64,000 nt of DNA from Bacillota bacterium. GTDB lineage: Bacteria; Bacillota; Dethiobacteria; DTU022; UBA8154. Each line of letters begins with the position of its first letter. The stretch's first letter is position 1. The notes under the pieces are model-generated. The model searched no databases, was not told where the DNA came from, and was given only the letters and a program-made list of their open reading frames with translations. Positions 9,981 through 19,692 of this stretch are shown here, piece by piece. The stretch is from positions 16,709 to 80,708 of the forward strand of contig JAAZMP010000009.1 of the NCBI GenBank assembly GCA_012798755.1, in the 5' to 3' direction. The position numbers and the translations under genes were made by a program.

Positions 9981-10076
9981 GAGCACACGGGAACACGCGG
10001 GAACACGCGGGGACGTACCTATTGTGTACTTTGGCTTGGAGCACGCGGGGACGTACCTATTGTGTACTTTGGCTTT
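9981..10076. repeat. Direct repeat (cacgcggggacgtacctattgtgtactttggctt, two copies; partial gaacacgcg repeats before)
   Basis: Exact ~34-bp repeat at about 10004-10037 and 10042-10075. Confidence 0.9.
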
Positions 10077-10194
10077 GGCTTTGAAATGACAATAAGATGG
10101 CGCTTCCGTAATTCAGCCGTTCTTTTTTCATAATAAAATTTGTTTTTCTTCCGGTGGTATGGTAAGATATTTTTGCAGTAAAAAGATAACAAAA

Positions 10195-10415
10195 AATTAA
10201 ATAGCAACACGGGCGATGTGAGTGAACGGAAAGTGGGTACAAAGCCCACACAGTCACCGCTGCTGTAAGCATGGCAGGCGCTTGCCATCAGGCCACTGGG
10301 GTAAGGAAGTAGGTACACCCTGGGAAGGCGACAAGCGTAATATGCAAGTCAGAAGGCCGGCTCACATCGGTTTTGTCAGACCTTTCGGTGCAAAAGGACT
10401 GTCAGGATAAGAATA
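10195..10415 (+). ncRNA. Cobalamin riboswitch (fecCD/fecE/cbiK operon)
   Basis: gtgggtacaaagcccacacagtcaccgctgctgtaa...gccactgggg...tgggaaggcgac...aagtcagaaggccggct. Confidence 0.92.
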
Positions 10416-10483
10416 TTTCCCTAATCGGAAATAATATGCGTGCAGCCGCCGGGCGACAGGCTGCAGTTTACGATAAAATATTA

Positions 10484-10525
10484 AAATCCTGCTTTCTTTG
10501 AGCAAAAGAAGGCAGGATTTTTCTT
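10484..10525 (+). terminator. Intrinsic terminator downstream of B12 riboswitch
   Basis: AATCCTGCtttctttgagcaaaagaagGCAGGATTTTTCTTT. Confidence 0.8.
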
Positions 10526-10578
10526 TATTTTCCCCTGTCTAGGCCTCAGACTGTTTTGGAAAAGAGGATCTGTTTCGT

Positions 10579-11622
10579 ATGGATAGTATCCAAGAACGGA
10601 AAAAAAATCGCTACAAGTACCTATGCCTGGGATTTGCATTTTTTGTCTTGATCTTGCTCACCCTGGTTTTCACCGTTGGTGTGGGCGCCATGCAGATCGG
10701 CTTCGGCCAATCACTGTATATCCTTTGGGGAAAAATCTGCGGCAGCGCTTTACCGGATGTCAAGGCCAACGCTGTCGCCGTTGTATGGAAGATTCGCCTA
10801 CCGCGTCTTTTGTGTGGCCTGTTCGTGGGCATGGGGCTGGCCATTGCGGGGACCATATTTCAATCAATTCTTGGCAATCCCCTGGCCGATCCTTATACGT
10901 TAGGCGTCTCCACCGGTGCCGCTTTCGGAGCCTCGCTGGCCATCCTTTTTAACATTTTGTTTGCCACAATGCTCTCTACAACCGCCTTCGCCTTTGCCTT
11001 TGCTTTTTTAACACTGCTTTTGGTGTTGCTAATTGCCGGGCGCGGCGGGGGGCTTACGACCGGCAACCTGATCATCTCGGGCATTATCATCAGTGCCATC
11101 TTATCCGCCGGCATCAGTTACATTAAGATGGCTGCCGGGGAAAATGTCAGCGCCATCGTCTTTTGGATCATGGGCAGCCTCGTTTCCCGCCAATGGGGTC
11201 ATGTATTTTTGGTCATGCCTACAGTGCTCCTGGCCGGTATTTTCGCCTATGCCTTTGCCGATGACTTAAACGTGATGACCCTGGGTGACGAAGAAGCCCG
11301 GGGGTTGGGAGTAAACACAAAACAGGTACGCCTGCTCTACTTGATTCTGGGTTCCTGCTTGACTGCCGGATGTGTATCGGTTAGCGGCGTAATCGGGTTT
11401 GTAGGGCTTATTGTTCCACATCTTTTAAGAATGTGGCTCACTGCTGATAATCGCATCCTCATCCCGCTTTCCGCACTCTTAGGGGGGCTTCTTTTGCTAC
11501 TTGCTGACAATGCTACCCGCTTGTTTTCCGGCGGTGAGATCCCTGTCGGCGTGCTGACAACGTTGCTGGGCGGGCCTTTTTTCCTATACGTATTTTCCAG
11601 AAAACCACGGAGGCAGCTATGA
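10579..11622 (+). CDS. FecCD/BtuC-family ABC transporter permease (probable corrinoid uptake)
   Basis: LPRLLCGLFVGMGLAIAGTIFQSILGNPLADPYTLGVSTGAAFGA; behind B12 riboswitch. Confidence 0.9.
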   Translation: MDSIQERKKNRYKYLCLGFAFFVLILLTLVFTVGVGAMQIGFGQSLYILWGKICGSALPDVKANAVAVVWKIRLPRLLCGLFVGMGLAIAGTIFQSILGNPLADPYTLGVSTGAAFGASLAILFNILFATMLSTTAFAFAFAFLTLLLVLLIAGRGGGLTTGNLIISGIIISAILSAGISYIKMAAGENVSAIVFWIMGSLVSRQWGHVFLVMPTVLLAGIFAYAFADDLNVMTLGDEEARGLGVNTKQVRLLYLILGSCLTAGCVSVSGVIGFVGLIVPHLLRMWLTADNRILIPLSALLGGLLLLLADNATRLFSGGEIPVGVLTTLLGGPFFLYVFSRKPRRQL

Positions 11623-12407
11623 ACGAAACAAACAATCCCTTACCGCGCCTTAAAGCGCGAAATCTCGATTTCTATTATGGAAATCGTCAGGTCCTCAAAA
11701 ATATCAACCTTGCCGTTTATGCCGGAGAATTTTTTTCACTAATCGGGCCTAACGGCAGCGGGAAAAGCACTTTGCTTAAAATATTAAGTGGGTTGTACGC
11801 CCCGCGAAAAGGGGAGGTTTTCTATGAAAATCAAGTTTTACAAAAGATAAACGCCCGCCAGCGCGCCCGGCATCTGGCAATCGTGCCACAAAATACGGTC
11901 CAGGCCATGCCTTTTACCTGTCTGGAAAGCATCTTACTGGGTTTACATCCTCACCGGGAACGCTTTGCGGCAATCAGCGACAGCCAATACAAAAGAGTAG
12001 AACAGCTAATGGAACTAACGGGTACTTTGAGTTTGTCCGCGCAGCCGATCACACAGCTTTCAGGCGGCGAACGGCAGCGCGTCGCTTTGTGCCGCGCCCT
12101 GGCGCAAGAGCCGCGGGTGCTGCTGTTGGATGAAGCCATGTCCGAACTGGATGTCGCTGCACGCATGCAAATGTCCGGGCTGCTGAAAAAACTATGTACG
12201 GATTGCGGGCTCACCGTGCTGGCAATTTACCACGACTTAAATCTTGCCTATCGTTTCAGCGATAAAGTCCTTGTGCTCAAAGAAGGCGCCTGTGTTTCCC
12301 ATGGAACACCGAAAACGGTAATGACAAAAGAGCTTTTCCGCCATGTTTTCCAGGTAGAGGCAGAGATCTTTGCGGATAAAGGTTTTTTCATCCAAAATAC
12401 AATCTGA
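11619..12407 (+). CDS. FecE/BtuD-family ABC transporter ATPase
   Basis: Walker A GPNGSGKST, signature LSGGERQRVALCRALAQEPRVLLLDEAMSELD. Confidence 0.92.
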   Translation: MNETNNPLPRLKARNLDFYYGNRQVLKNINLAVYAGEFFSLIGPNGSGKSTLLKILSGLYAPRKGEVFYENQVLQKINARQRARHLAIVPQNTVQAMPFTCLESILLGLHPHRERFAAISDSQYKRVEQLMELTGTLSLSAQPITQLSGGERQRVALCRALAQEPRVLLLDEAMSELDVAARMQMSGLLKKLCTDCGLTVLAIYHDLNLAYRFSDKVLVLKEGACVSHGTPKTVMTKELFRHVFQVEAEIFADKGFFIQNTI

Positions 12408-12429
12408 ATCATAAAGGGGGATTTCCAAA

Positions 12430-13317
12430 ATGGAAAATACAGCTATTTCTTTTTTTGCCTTGCCGGCATCATTGGGCCTTGGCACTTACACCGGAACAAA
12501 TAAAACTAAAACAGGTGATCCCAGCAAAAAAGCAATCCTCGTGGTTAGTTTTGGCACCAGTTATAATGATACACGTGCCCGGACCATCGATGCAATCGAA
12601 GCAGCAATTGGTAAGGCGTACCCCAAATATGAGATACATCGTGCTTTTACAAGCCAAATAATTATTGACAAACTGAAAAAACGTGATGGGCTTGAAATCA
12701 AAAATGTTGAAGAGGCTATGCAACATCTGGCTGCCAAAGGTATCGGCACTCTCGTCGTCCAGTCCACACACATCATAAACGGTTTAGAGTTCAATGAAAC
12801 GGTAGCAAAAATTGAATATTATAGGGATCGTTTTGCTTCCATCTTTTTTGGAGCCCCCTTGCTTTCTACAACAAAAGACTACCTGGCGCTAATCGATGCT
12901 TTTAAAACACAGATCTCACCTAACAACCTTGCCGGTGATACCGCTCTGTTGCTTATGGGGCATGGCTCAGAGCATTTTGCCAATGCGGCCTACGCTGCCC
13001 TGGATTATATGTTTAAGGAACAAGGTATGAAAAACGTGTTTGTCGGCGCCATCGAAAACTACCCCGGCCTTGATAACATCTTGCCTTCCTTAAAAGCCGG
13101 CGGCTATACAAAAGTTATCCTCCAACCGTTCATGATCGTAGCCGGCGATCATGCTATTAATGATATGGCTGGCACGCAAAAGGATTCTTGGAAAACTGTT
13201 TTGGAATCTGAGGGTTTCACAGTAGAGTACATTCTAAAAGGGCTGGGTGAATTTCCGGCCATACACAATTTGTACATCAGACACATCGCCACTGCCATCA
13301 ATACAAATGCAAAATAG
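12430..13317 (+). CDS. cbiK: Sirohydrochlorin cobaltochelatase, CbiK family
   Basis: ILVVSFGTSYNDTRARTIDAIE, LLLMGHGSEHFAN, LQPFMIVAGDHAINDMAG. Confidence 0.88.
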   Translation: MENTAISFFALPASLGLGTYTGTNKTKTGDPSKKAILVVSFGTSYNDTRARTIDAIEAAIGKAYPKYEIHRAFTSQIIIDKLKKRDGLEIKNVEEAMQHLAAKGIGTLVVQSTHIINGLEFNETVAKIEYYRDRFASIFFGAPLLSTTKDYLALIDAFKTQISPNNLAGDTALLLMGHGSEHFANAAYAALDYMFKEQGMKNVFVGAIENYPGLDNILPSLKAGGYTKVILQPFMIVAGDHAINDMAGTQKDSWKTVLESEGFTVEYILKGLGEFPAIHNLYIRHIATAINTNAK

Positions 13318-13417
13318 CAATTTCCACTTGCCAAAGAGCTGTTTATGACTATTGAAGATATAGTTTTACAGTTGGTTTAGCAGGTGTTTCAATACTATTT
13401 TACAAGGAGGTTGGCCC

Positions 13418-14395
13418 ATGTCCGTTTACATTCAAAAAAAATTTATGCTTTTGGTTCTAGCCCTGCTGCTGGCAATAACACTGTCGGGGTGTGCGCAGGT
13501 GGAAATACCTGGTGCGGAAATGCAGCTATCGGAAACAGCTATCCAATTTACGGACGATGACGGGCGGAAAATTTTGCTTGATTCCCCCTGCACCCGCATC
13601 ATTTCGCTTTACAGCGCCCATACGGAAAACCTTTTCAGCCTGGGGGCAGGCGCTATGCTAATCGGTGATCATCATACATCTACCTACCCCCCTGATACAC
13701 AGAAAATACCCAACTATGATTATAATGATGATCCCGAAACCATCATCGCTGCTGAACCGGATCTTGTTTTAATCCGCCCCTATATTACCAGGAGGGTGCC
13801 CGGGTTTGTCCAGGCTATAGAAATGGCCGGTATTCCCGTTGTTTCCCTGTACCCCGAAAAATTTGCCGGATTTAAGGATTATATCAGCAAGCTTGCCCTT
13901 TTAACGGGTACAGAGGATGCTGCAACAGAGCAGTTGGACTTATTTTATAGAAACTTGGAAGAAATCATGGCATTAACTAAAAACAGGGCGAACAAACAAA
14001 ATGTTTTTTTTGAAGCGACGGAGGTAAACCTGCGCACAATTACAGAGGACTCTATGCCGGCTATCGCCATCGCTTTTGCCGGGGGCATCAACATAGCTGC
14101 AGGTGCCAAACCCATCCAGGAAAAAAGCTCTATTGCTTCTTTCGGAGAAGAGCGCATTTTGGCGCTTGCAGATGAAATCGATGTCTATGTAGCCCAGCGC
14201 GGTGCCATGAATGCAAACATCAACCTACAAACAATTTTGGCACGGCCCGGTTTTGAAACGATCAAAGCAGTCCAAAACGGACGTGTCCATATCATCAGCG
14301 AAAAAATTATCTCTTCCCCAACATTCCGTTTTTACAAAGGTGTGCAAGAGATGGCCCGGTTTCTTTTCCCGGATATAGCAGAGGTAAAAGAATGA
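13418..14395 (+). CDS. Lipoprotein substrate-binding protein of ABC transporter (BtuF/FecB-like)
   Basis: Lipobox LLAITLSGCAQ; periplasmic-binding fold motifs; operon context. Confidence 0.85.
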   Translation: MSVYIQKKFMLLVLALLLAITLSGCAQVEIPGAEMQLSETAIQFTDDDGRKILLDSPCTRIISLYSAHTENLFSLGAGAMLIGDHHTSTYPPDTQKIPNYDYNDDPETIIAAEPDLVLIRPYITRRVPGFVQAIEMAGIPVVSLYPEKFAGFKDYISKLALLTGTEDAATEQLDLFYRNLEEIMALTKNRANKQNVFFEATEVNLRTITEDSMPAIAIAFAGGINIAAGAKPIQEKSSIASFGEERILALADEIDVYVAQRGAMNANINLQTILARPGFETIKAVQNGRVHIISEKIISSPTFRFYKGVQEMARFLFPDIAEVKE

Positions 14396-15222
14396 AACAG
14401 ATACGGATAGCATTGGTACAAATGAGATCTCCGTTTGCCGATCTTAAAAACAATCTGAAAAAAATAAGCCGCTTGGCCCGGGATGCCGCAGCACAAGAAG
14501 TGGATATTATTTGTTATCCGGAACTCTGCTTACAAGGCTACAGCCGGACCGAATCATGCCTTCATGCCCAACCAATACCGGGTCCTTATACCGAAAAAAT
14601 TTTGGCCCTGGCTCAAACTTATAAATTGACCATGCTGGTTGGTCTGGCTGAACAAACGGAATACAACAAACCATATATTACCCATTTTGTAGCCTATCCT
14701 GATGGAAAGTGGGATCTCTATAGAAAAACACATTTGGGTTCCAGGGAGAAACCATATTTTTTACCCGGCCAAGAACTGCCTGTTTTCCGGCACAAAAAAG
14801 CCAATTTTGGGATTTTGATCTGCTGGGACCTCCGTTTCCCCGAAGCAGCTACGATATTATCCTTGAAAGGAGCGGAGATTATCTTTGCACCCCATGCTTC
14901 GCCCATGGTGTCCGGCAACCGGCGCCGCAGCACCTGGCTAAAATATTTGCCGGCCCGCGCCTATGATAACACCGTTTTTATTGCCACCTGCAATTTAGTG
15001 GGAAGTGATGGGACCGGGCGCACTTTTTGCGGTGGTGCCCTGATCATTGATCCGAAGGGCAACGTCCTGGCGGAATCATTTCAAAAAAATGATCACTTGC
15101 TGGTGACAGATTTGTATCCACGGTTAATTAATTCTATCCGCCGTGGAAAATCCACTTCCATGCGCTCCATCTTTTACCTCAATGTCAGGCGGCCTGAGCT
15201 GTACACTGATCTGGTGCGTTAA
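14392..15222 (+). CDS. Carbon-nitrogen hydrolase (nitrilase superfamily)
   Basis: Catalytic triad contexts CYPELC (E), YRKTHLG (K), LICWDLRFPE (C); start overlaps stop of preceding gene. Confidence 0.9.
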   Translation: MKQIRIALVQMRSPFADLKNNLKKISRLARDAAAQEVDIICYPELCLQGYSRTESCLHAQPIPGPYTEKILALAQTYKLTMLVGLAEQTEYNKPYITHFVAYPDGKWDLYRKTHLGSREKPYFLPGQELPVFRHKKANFGILICWDLRFPEAATILSLKGAEIIFAPHASPMVSGNRRRSTWLKYLPARAYDNTVFIATCNLVGSDGTGRTFCGGALIIDPKGNVLAESFQKNDHLLVTDLYPRLINSIRRGKSTSMRSIFYLNVRRPELYTDLVR

Positions 15223-15283
15223 GGACACAAAAGTAAAAATCGGCACAAAAGTGCCGTTATCTTTTTCCGTTAAACCCATAATC

Positions 15284-15312
15284 AGAGCCGGCTTTCCCGG
15301 CTCTTCTTTTCT
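15284..15312. terminator. Bidirectional terminator between convergent transporter operons
   Basis: AGAGCCGGctttCCCGGCTCTTCTTTTCT. Confidence 0.7.
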
Positions 15313-15317
15313 ATAGC

Positions 15318-16103
15318 TTAGGCCACTACATCCCTGGTAGATCTGATCGCAGAAATAGCAGGCCTGCCATTTTTATCATAATTGACGGAAGCCACCACGC
15401 CGTAGACCTCCCGGAGCATCTTCTCAGTAACAGTTTCCCGGGGACTGCCCGCTCCATAAAGTTTCCCCTTGCCATTGAGAACTACTATATGGTGGGCAAA
15501 TTGCACCGCCAGATTTAGATCATGGAGCACCGCTATTATACTGGTTCCTTCCTCCAAGCACCTTAAAAGATGGCAAAGCTCCAGTTGTTTTTGCAAATCC
15601 AGAGAATTGACGGGCTCATCCAGCAGTATTACTTTGGGGTTTCGGACCAAGGCCTGGGCTACCAGCACCATCTTTTTTTGCCCCCCGCTTAGTTCTGTAA
15701 AGCGCCTGGGAGCCAGGCGTTCGATGTTAAGGGAAGCCAAGATTTCCATCACGCTATGCAGATCCTCATCTTTTACTTTACGGCCAAGTTCCGGCAGGCG
15801 TCCCAGAAGCACCATTTCCAGCACTGTAAGTACAGAAAAAGATGTATCCATCTGGGGAAGATAAGACATAAGTTTTGTTTTGTCGTCGATGCCCATAGCT
15901 GTCACATTTTCTTTTTGATACCAGACAGTGCCCTCGTATGGAAGCAGCCCGAAGATGGATTTGAGCAAAGTAGATTTTCCGGACCCATTGGGACCCAGCA
16001 CCACATTAAACCCAGGGCTAAAAGAAACGTTTAGGTCTTGAAAGACCGGAAGAGGGCCCTTTTTTGTCTTGTAGGAAAAAGACAGGTTTTCGGTTCTTAA
16101 CAT
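15318..16103 (-). CDS. FecE-family ABC transporter ATPase
   Basis: GPNGSGKSTLLKSIFGLL, LSGGQKKMVLVAQALVRNPKVILLDEPVNSLD. Confidence 0.92.
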   Translation of the reverse strand: MLRTENLSFSYKTKKGPLPVFQDLNVSFSPGFNVVLGPNGSGKSTLLKSIFGLLPYEGTVWYQKENVTAMGIDDKTKLMSYLPQMDTSFSVLTVLEMVLLGRLPELGRKVKDEDLHSVMEILASLNIERLAPRRFTELSGGQKKMVLVAQALVRNPKVILLDEPVNSLDLQKQLELCHLLRCLEEGTSIIAVLHDLNLAVQFAHHIVVLNGKGKLYGAGSPRETVTEKMLREVYGVVASVNYDKNGRPAISAIRSTRDVVA

Positions 16104-17158
16104 TACATGACCTCCCTTTCGCGGAAGATGATGCTTAAAAACACCGGAATGCCTACGACAGCCGTTACCAGCCCGATGGGCAATACCACCCCCGGGATGA
16201 TCAGTTTACTGACCGTAAAAGAAAGCGCCACCACAACAGCGCCGATAAGGGCCGAAAGGGATAGAAAAAAGCGTTGATCTTCTCCCACCAGTTGCCGGGC
16301 AATATGCGGCGCGATGATCCCCACAAACCCAATGGAACCAACAAAAGACACCGCAAAAGCCGTTACTAAGGAAGTCAGGATGATCACCATCCGCCGGATT
16401 TTTTGCGCGTCTACTCCCAAACTTTTCGCCTTGGTATCGTCCAGGGTCATGGCTGTCAGTTTCCAGGCATTCCTATGGAAAATCAGGAAACAAAAAAGCA
16501 ACGCCCCAAGGACAATGAAAAGTTTAGTCCAGTTTGTCTTTAGCAAACTGCCCATGTTCCAAAATACAAGGCTTTTTAGATCTTCGCTGTCGGAAACATA
16601 TTGTAAAATCATGGTCAAAGCGGTAAAGAAAAAATTTAAAGCGATGCCAAAAAGCACGATGCTGCTTTTACCGGCACGGGCACGAGAAGAGAAAGCATAG
16701 ATGCACACTGAGGCCAACAGGGCAAAAACAAAAGCGTTAGCGGTGACCATGATGGATTCAGATACTTTTAACAGATTGGCATTAAGAATCAGCCCCAGGG
16801 CTGCACCAAAGGTGGCGGCATTGGTAATGCCCAAGGTAAAAGGGCTGGCGATGGGGTTTCTTAAGATGGTTTGAATTTCACAGCCCCCGATCCCCAAAGA
16901 TGCCCCCACCACCAGTGCCATAAGAGACATGGGCAGACGGATGTCTCTTATGATCATCACATTGTTCCCCTGGCCTTTTCCTATAAACAAAACCTTGAAT
17001 ATTTCTCCTAAAGGGATGGGGGAGGAGCCCAATGAGATGTTCAAAAGAAACAGGACTGCAGCCAATCCAAGGAGTACCGCTATAATAACGGTTCTTCTTT
17101 TAAGCATAAGATCATAAAAGAAATGATCCGGCACCGGGGTCTTTGCTTTGACAGGCAT
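16103..17158 (-). CDS. FecCD-family ABC transporter permease
   Basis: RDIRLPMSLMALVVGASLGIGGCEIQTILRNPIASPFTLGITNAATFGA. Confidence 0.9.
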   Translation of the reverse strand: MPVKAKTPVPDHFFYDLMLKRRTVIIAVLLGLAAVLFLLNISLGSSPIPLGEIFKVLFIGKGQGNNVMIIRDIRLPMSLMALVVGASLGIGGCEIQTILRNPIASPFTLGITNAATFGAALGLILNANLLKVSESIMVTANAFVFALLASVCIYAFSSRARAGKSSIVLFGIALNFFFTALTMILQYVSDSEDLKSLVFWNMGSLLKTNWTKLFIVLGALLFCFLIFHRNAWKLTAMTLDDTKAKSLGVDAQKIRRMVIILTSLVTAFAVSFVGSIGFVGIIAPHIARQLVGEDQRFFLSLSALIGAVVVALSFTVSKLIIPGVVLPIGLVTAVVGIPVFLSIIFREREVM

Positions 17159-18679
17159 CTATTTTAGCACCTCGGAGGATCTGTATGTCCATCCCGTGAT
17201 ATCACTGTCCACCAGCATAAACTTTTCGAAAAACTCGTCCATGATTGCATCGGCATCTACACCCTTAAACTCTGCCGGGTAAAATATGCCGGCCAACTTT
17301 AAGGCTGCATAAAACCCGAAAATAGACCTGCTGGTGGCGTGGGCCATCTCATAGACTTGATCGTTTTGGACCGCTTTCAGCCGGTTCCAGCCAGTCCTTT
17401 TTAAAATGTCGAATTTCGGCACTTTGGGAGTGGATCCTGCAAAGTTATCCATCCAACCCGCCCCGGAACCGCTTAGAATAATAAAATCAGGATCTGCTTG
17501 TAATACATATTCGGGATCCAGGGTATTGCCACTGCCTTTGCCGGCAGCAGTTTCTAAAAGTACGGGATCGGCTATGTTTTCGCCACCGGCAACAGCAATG
17601 ACAGTGCCCCAACCGGTTAGGCTTGTGCTGGTAGAACCATAGATCTCTGCGTAACCGGATTTTTCGTAGTAAACAGTAGGCTTGTCACTGCGTTGGCTCA
17701 ATTTCTTGGAGGTCAAAAGCTTGTACTGGTTATCAATAAAAGATATTACCTCAGCGGCGCGTTCTTCCTTTTGGAAAATATCTCCCAGCAGTTTAAGTGT
17801 TTCTTGCACTGAGGTAGTAAAGGACTCTCCGGGGACATCGATCATGACCAGAGGAATCCCTACTCTGGTAAGCTGGGGTTCGATTTCCAAAGCATACCGG
17901 TGGGCTCCCATGGCTGAATTTACGATAAGCACATCGGGTTCCAAGGCCAGGATCATCTCTAGATCGAAAGGAGCATTGTGATCGGATATTTGGCCAACAT
18001 GTTTCATGTAATTCCCTACAATGGGTGTATACAATTTGGCGTAACCTTGCAGACCGCCACCGCCATCCTGACCGGAGCCTACCAATTTAGAAAAGGCCTC
18101 CTTTCCTAAAAGCGGGATGATAAAGTCTACAACATCCATGGTGCTTATGGCATAGGTGGAAATAGGAAGGTTGAGGGTCACTTCACGATCCTTTACATCC
18201 CTTACCGTAACGGAACCGGTCACAGGCTCTTTGACCGGTAGGGAGTCTATATCCAGGGCCTGAATTTCCCCGCCTTCAGCACTTTCGCAGGCTTCGTATC
18301 CATAGGCAAAAGGATCCAGATCTGCACCGGCCAAAGCATCGGCCACCGCGGCAAGAATGGCATCGCTGGTTACCGTAGCGCCGCTAATCACATCAACATC
18401 AAGAGATTGTGAAGATACAATGGCAGCCGGTAGTTTTTCCACGGGAATCGTCCCTATTCCCGGAGTTTCCTTATGACTACCAATATTGACAGCAAGGATG
18501 GTCCCTTTTTCATCCAAGGTGATCTCCACTTTGATATCGCCATGATATCCCGGGGCGCTGCCTTTGTATACTTTCTCTGCAGCCCCGGACTGGTTTAAAG
18601 ACGGCGTTGTAGAGGTGCAGCCGGCCAGCATGACGATTATGAGTAACATTGTAATTAATAGTAATACGGTTTTTCTCAT
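17159..18679 (-). CDS. Lipoprotein with N-terminal FMN-binding domain fused to FecB/BtuF-type substrate-binding domain
   Basis: Lipobox MLAGCTS; FMN_bind-like YKGSAPGYHGDIKVEITLDEKGTILAVNIGSHKETPGIG...DVISGATVTSDAI; then PBP2-like domain EPDVLIVNSAMGAHRYALEIEPQLTRVGIPLVMIDVPG. Confidence 0.85.
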   Translation of the reverse strand: MRKTVLLLITMLLIIVMLAGCTSTTPSLNQSGAAEKVYKGSAPGYHGDIKVEITLDEKGTILAVNIGSHKETPGIGTIPVEKLPAAIVSSQSLDVDVISGATVTSDAILAAVADALAGADLDPFAYGYEACESAEGGEIQALDIDSLPVKEPVTGSVTVRDVKDREVTLNLPISTYAISTMDVVDFIIPLLGKEAFSKLVGSGQDGGGGLQGYAKLYTPIVGNYMKHVGQISDHNAPFDLEMILALEPDVLIVNSAMGAHRYALEIEPQLTRVGIPLVMIDVPGESFTTSVQETLKLLGDIFQKEERAAEVISFIDNQYKLLTSKKLSQRSDKPTVYYEKSGYAEIYGSTSTSLTGWGTVIAVAGGENIADPVLLETAAGKGSGNTLDPEYVLQADPDFIILSGSGAGWMDNFAGSTPKVPKFDILKRTGWNRLKAVQNDQVYEMAHATSRSIFGFYAALKLAGIFYPAEFKGVDADAIMDEFFEKFMLVDSDITGWTYRSSEVLK

Positions 18680-18874
18680 TTTGATAATTCCCTCCTTTTA
18701 AATACGCTGTAAATTTAAGGCATCTTTGCGATTCCAAGCTTTTAACTTATCCTTTAAAACGCCTGCTTTGTAAACGGTTATGCTTGCCGTAACAACCATT
18801 CTTTTGTAATGTCTTGTCATTTTAGGCACAAAAAATAAATCACCTTCCCCTTGAAAAATGAATTTTATTTTTCC

Positions 18875-19025
18875 CCCGTTAGGCAGGTCTCCTGACTTAC
18901 ACTTCCTGATGCTGCCTTCCCAGCTTGCGCCAGTGGCTTTGTAGCATCGGATTTAAATGTGATTACAGTAGCAGGGCTGTTATGGATTTGCACCATATTC
19001 CCTTTTAATTGTGCACACAAACCTA
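18875..19025 (-). ncRNA. Cobalamin riboswitch (FMN-binding/substrate-binding transporter operon)
   Basis: + strand shows reverse complement of B12 box (ggcaggtctcctgact), tgccttccca, cagtggc, ttacagtagcagggctgt...ggatttgcaccatattccct. Confidence 0.9.
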
Positions 19026-19155
19026 GGGGTTAGCCATATTAAATTTTGTGGTAAAGCAAATTTTCAAAGGTTATTCACCAGAGGAATTTGCCCCTTGTTG
19101 CATCGTGCCCGCGGGCATCCTTTTCAGTCCCGTCCTCCCTTTGGTATTACCCGTA

Positions 19156-19680
19156 TCACCGGGGAAAATCCCGCTCACTGTTTCCCATATAAGATACTAT
19201 GTTCTTGCGCATCCTATAAAAGAAAGAACGCACCAGTTTTAACTCCTCCGGTGTAAAGCCGTCTACTAATATTTTGTTCAGATCTTGATACAACTTGTGA
19301 TAATCATCCTTAATAGCGATCGCTTTTTCCGTGACATAGACATTTTTCTTGCGAGCATCCCGTAAATCCGGCTTTCGAAAAACAAACCCGCCATCCTCCA
19401 GCTTTTTTACAGCCCGTGCCGTATGGGCGCTATCTACAAAAAGTTCCTTGGAAAGCTGCTCTTGAGAAATCCCGTCGCGGCCAAACAAAAGATGGTTGAT
19501 AAAATACCACTGGCCCCGCCCAATACCAAATTGCGCAACCCTGGAGCTTATATAGGCCAGGCTGTTTCGATAGATGTCGAAGATTGCTTTGGTTAAAAAA
19601 AACTTGCGCTTTTTCATGAAAATCCCGCTCCCCCGGAAAGCTCGCAGATCATGTTGTGGCACGCAAATAAATACTATCAT
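19156..19680 (-). CDS. MarR-family transcriptional regulator
   Basis: winged-helix: GQWYFINHLLFGRDGISQEQLSKELFVDSAHTARAVKKLEDGGFVFRKPDLRDARKKNVYVTEKA. Confidence 0.88.
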   Translation of the reverse strand: MIVFICVPQHDLRAFRGSGIFMKKRKFFLTKAIFDIYRNSLAYISSRVAQFGIGRGQWYFINHLLFGRDGISQEQLSKELFVDSAHTARAVKKLEDGGFVFRKPDLRDARKKNVYVTEKAIAIKDDYHKLYQDLNKILVDGFTPEELKLVRSFFYRMRKNIVSYMGNSERDFPR

Positions 19681-19692
19681 AAATTAGTTGAC

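Noticed and set aside
10019-10410. ORFs 10019-10318 (-), 10057-10272 (-) and 10222-10410 (+)
   Set aside because: They overlap the direct repeats and the B12 riboswitch and have no coding character.
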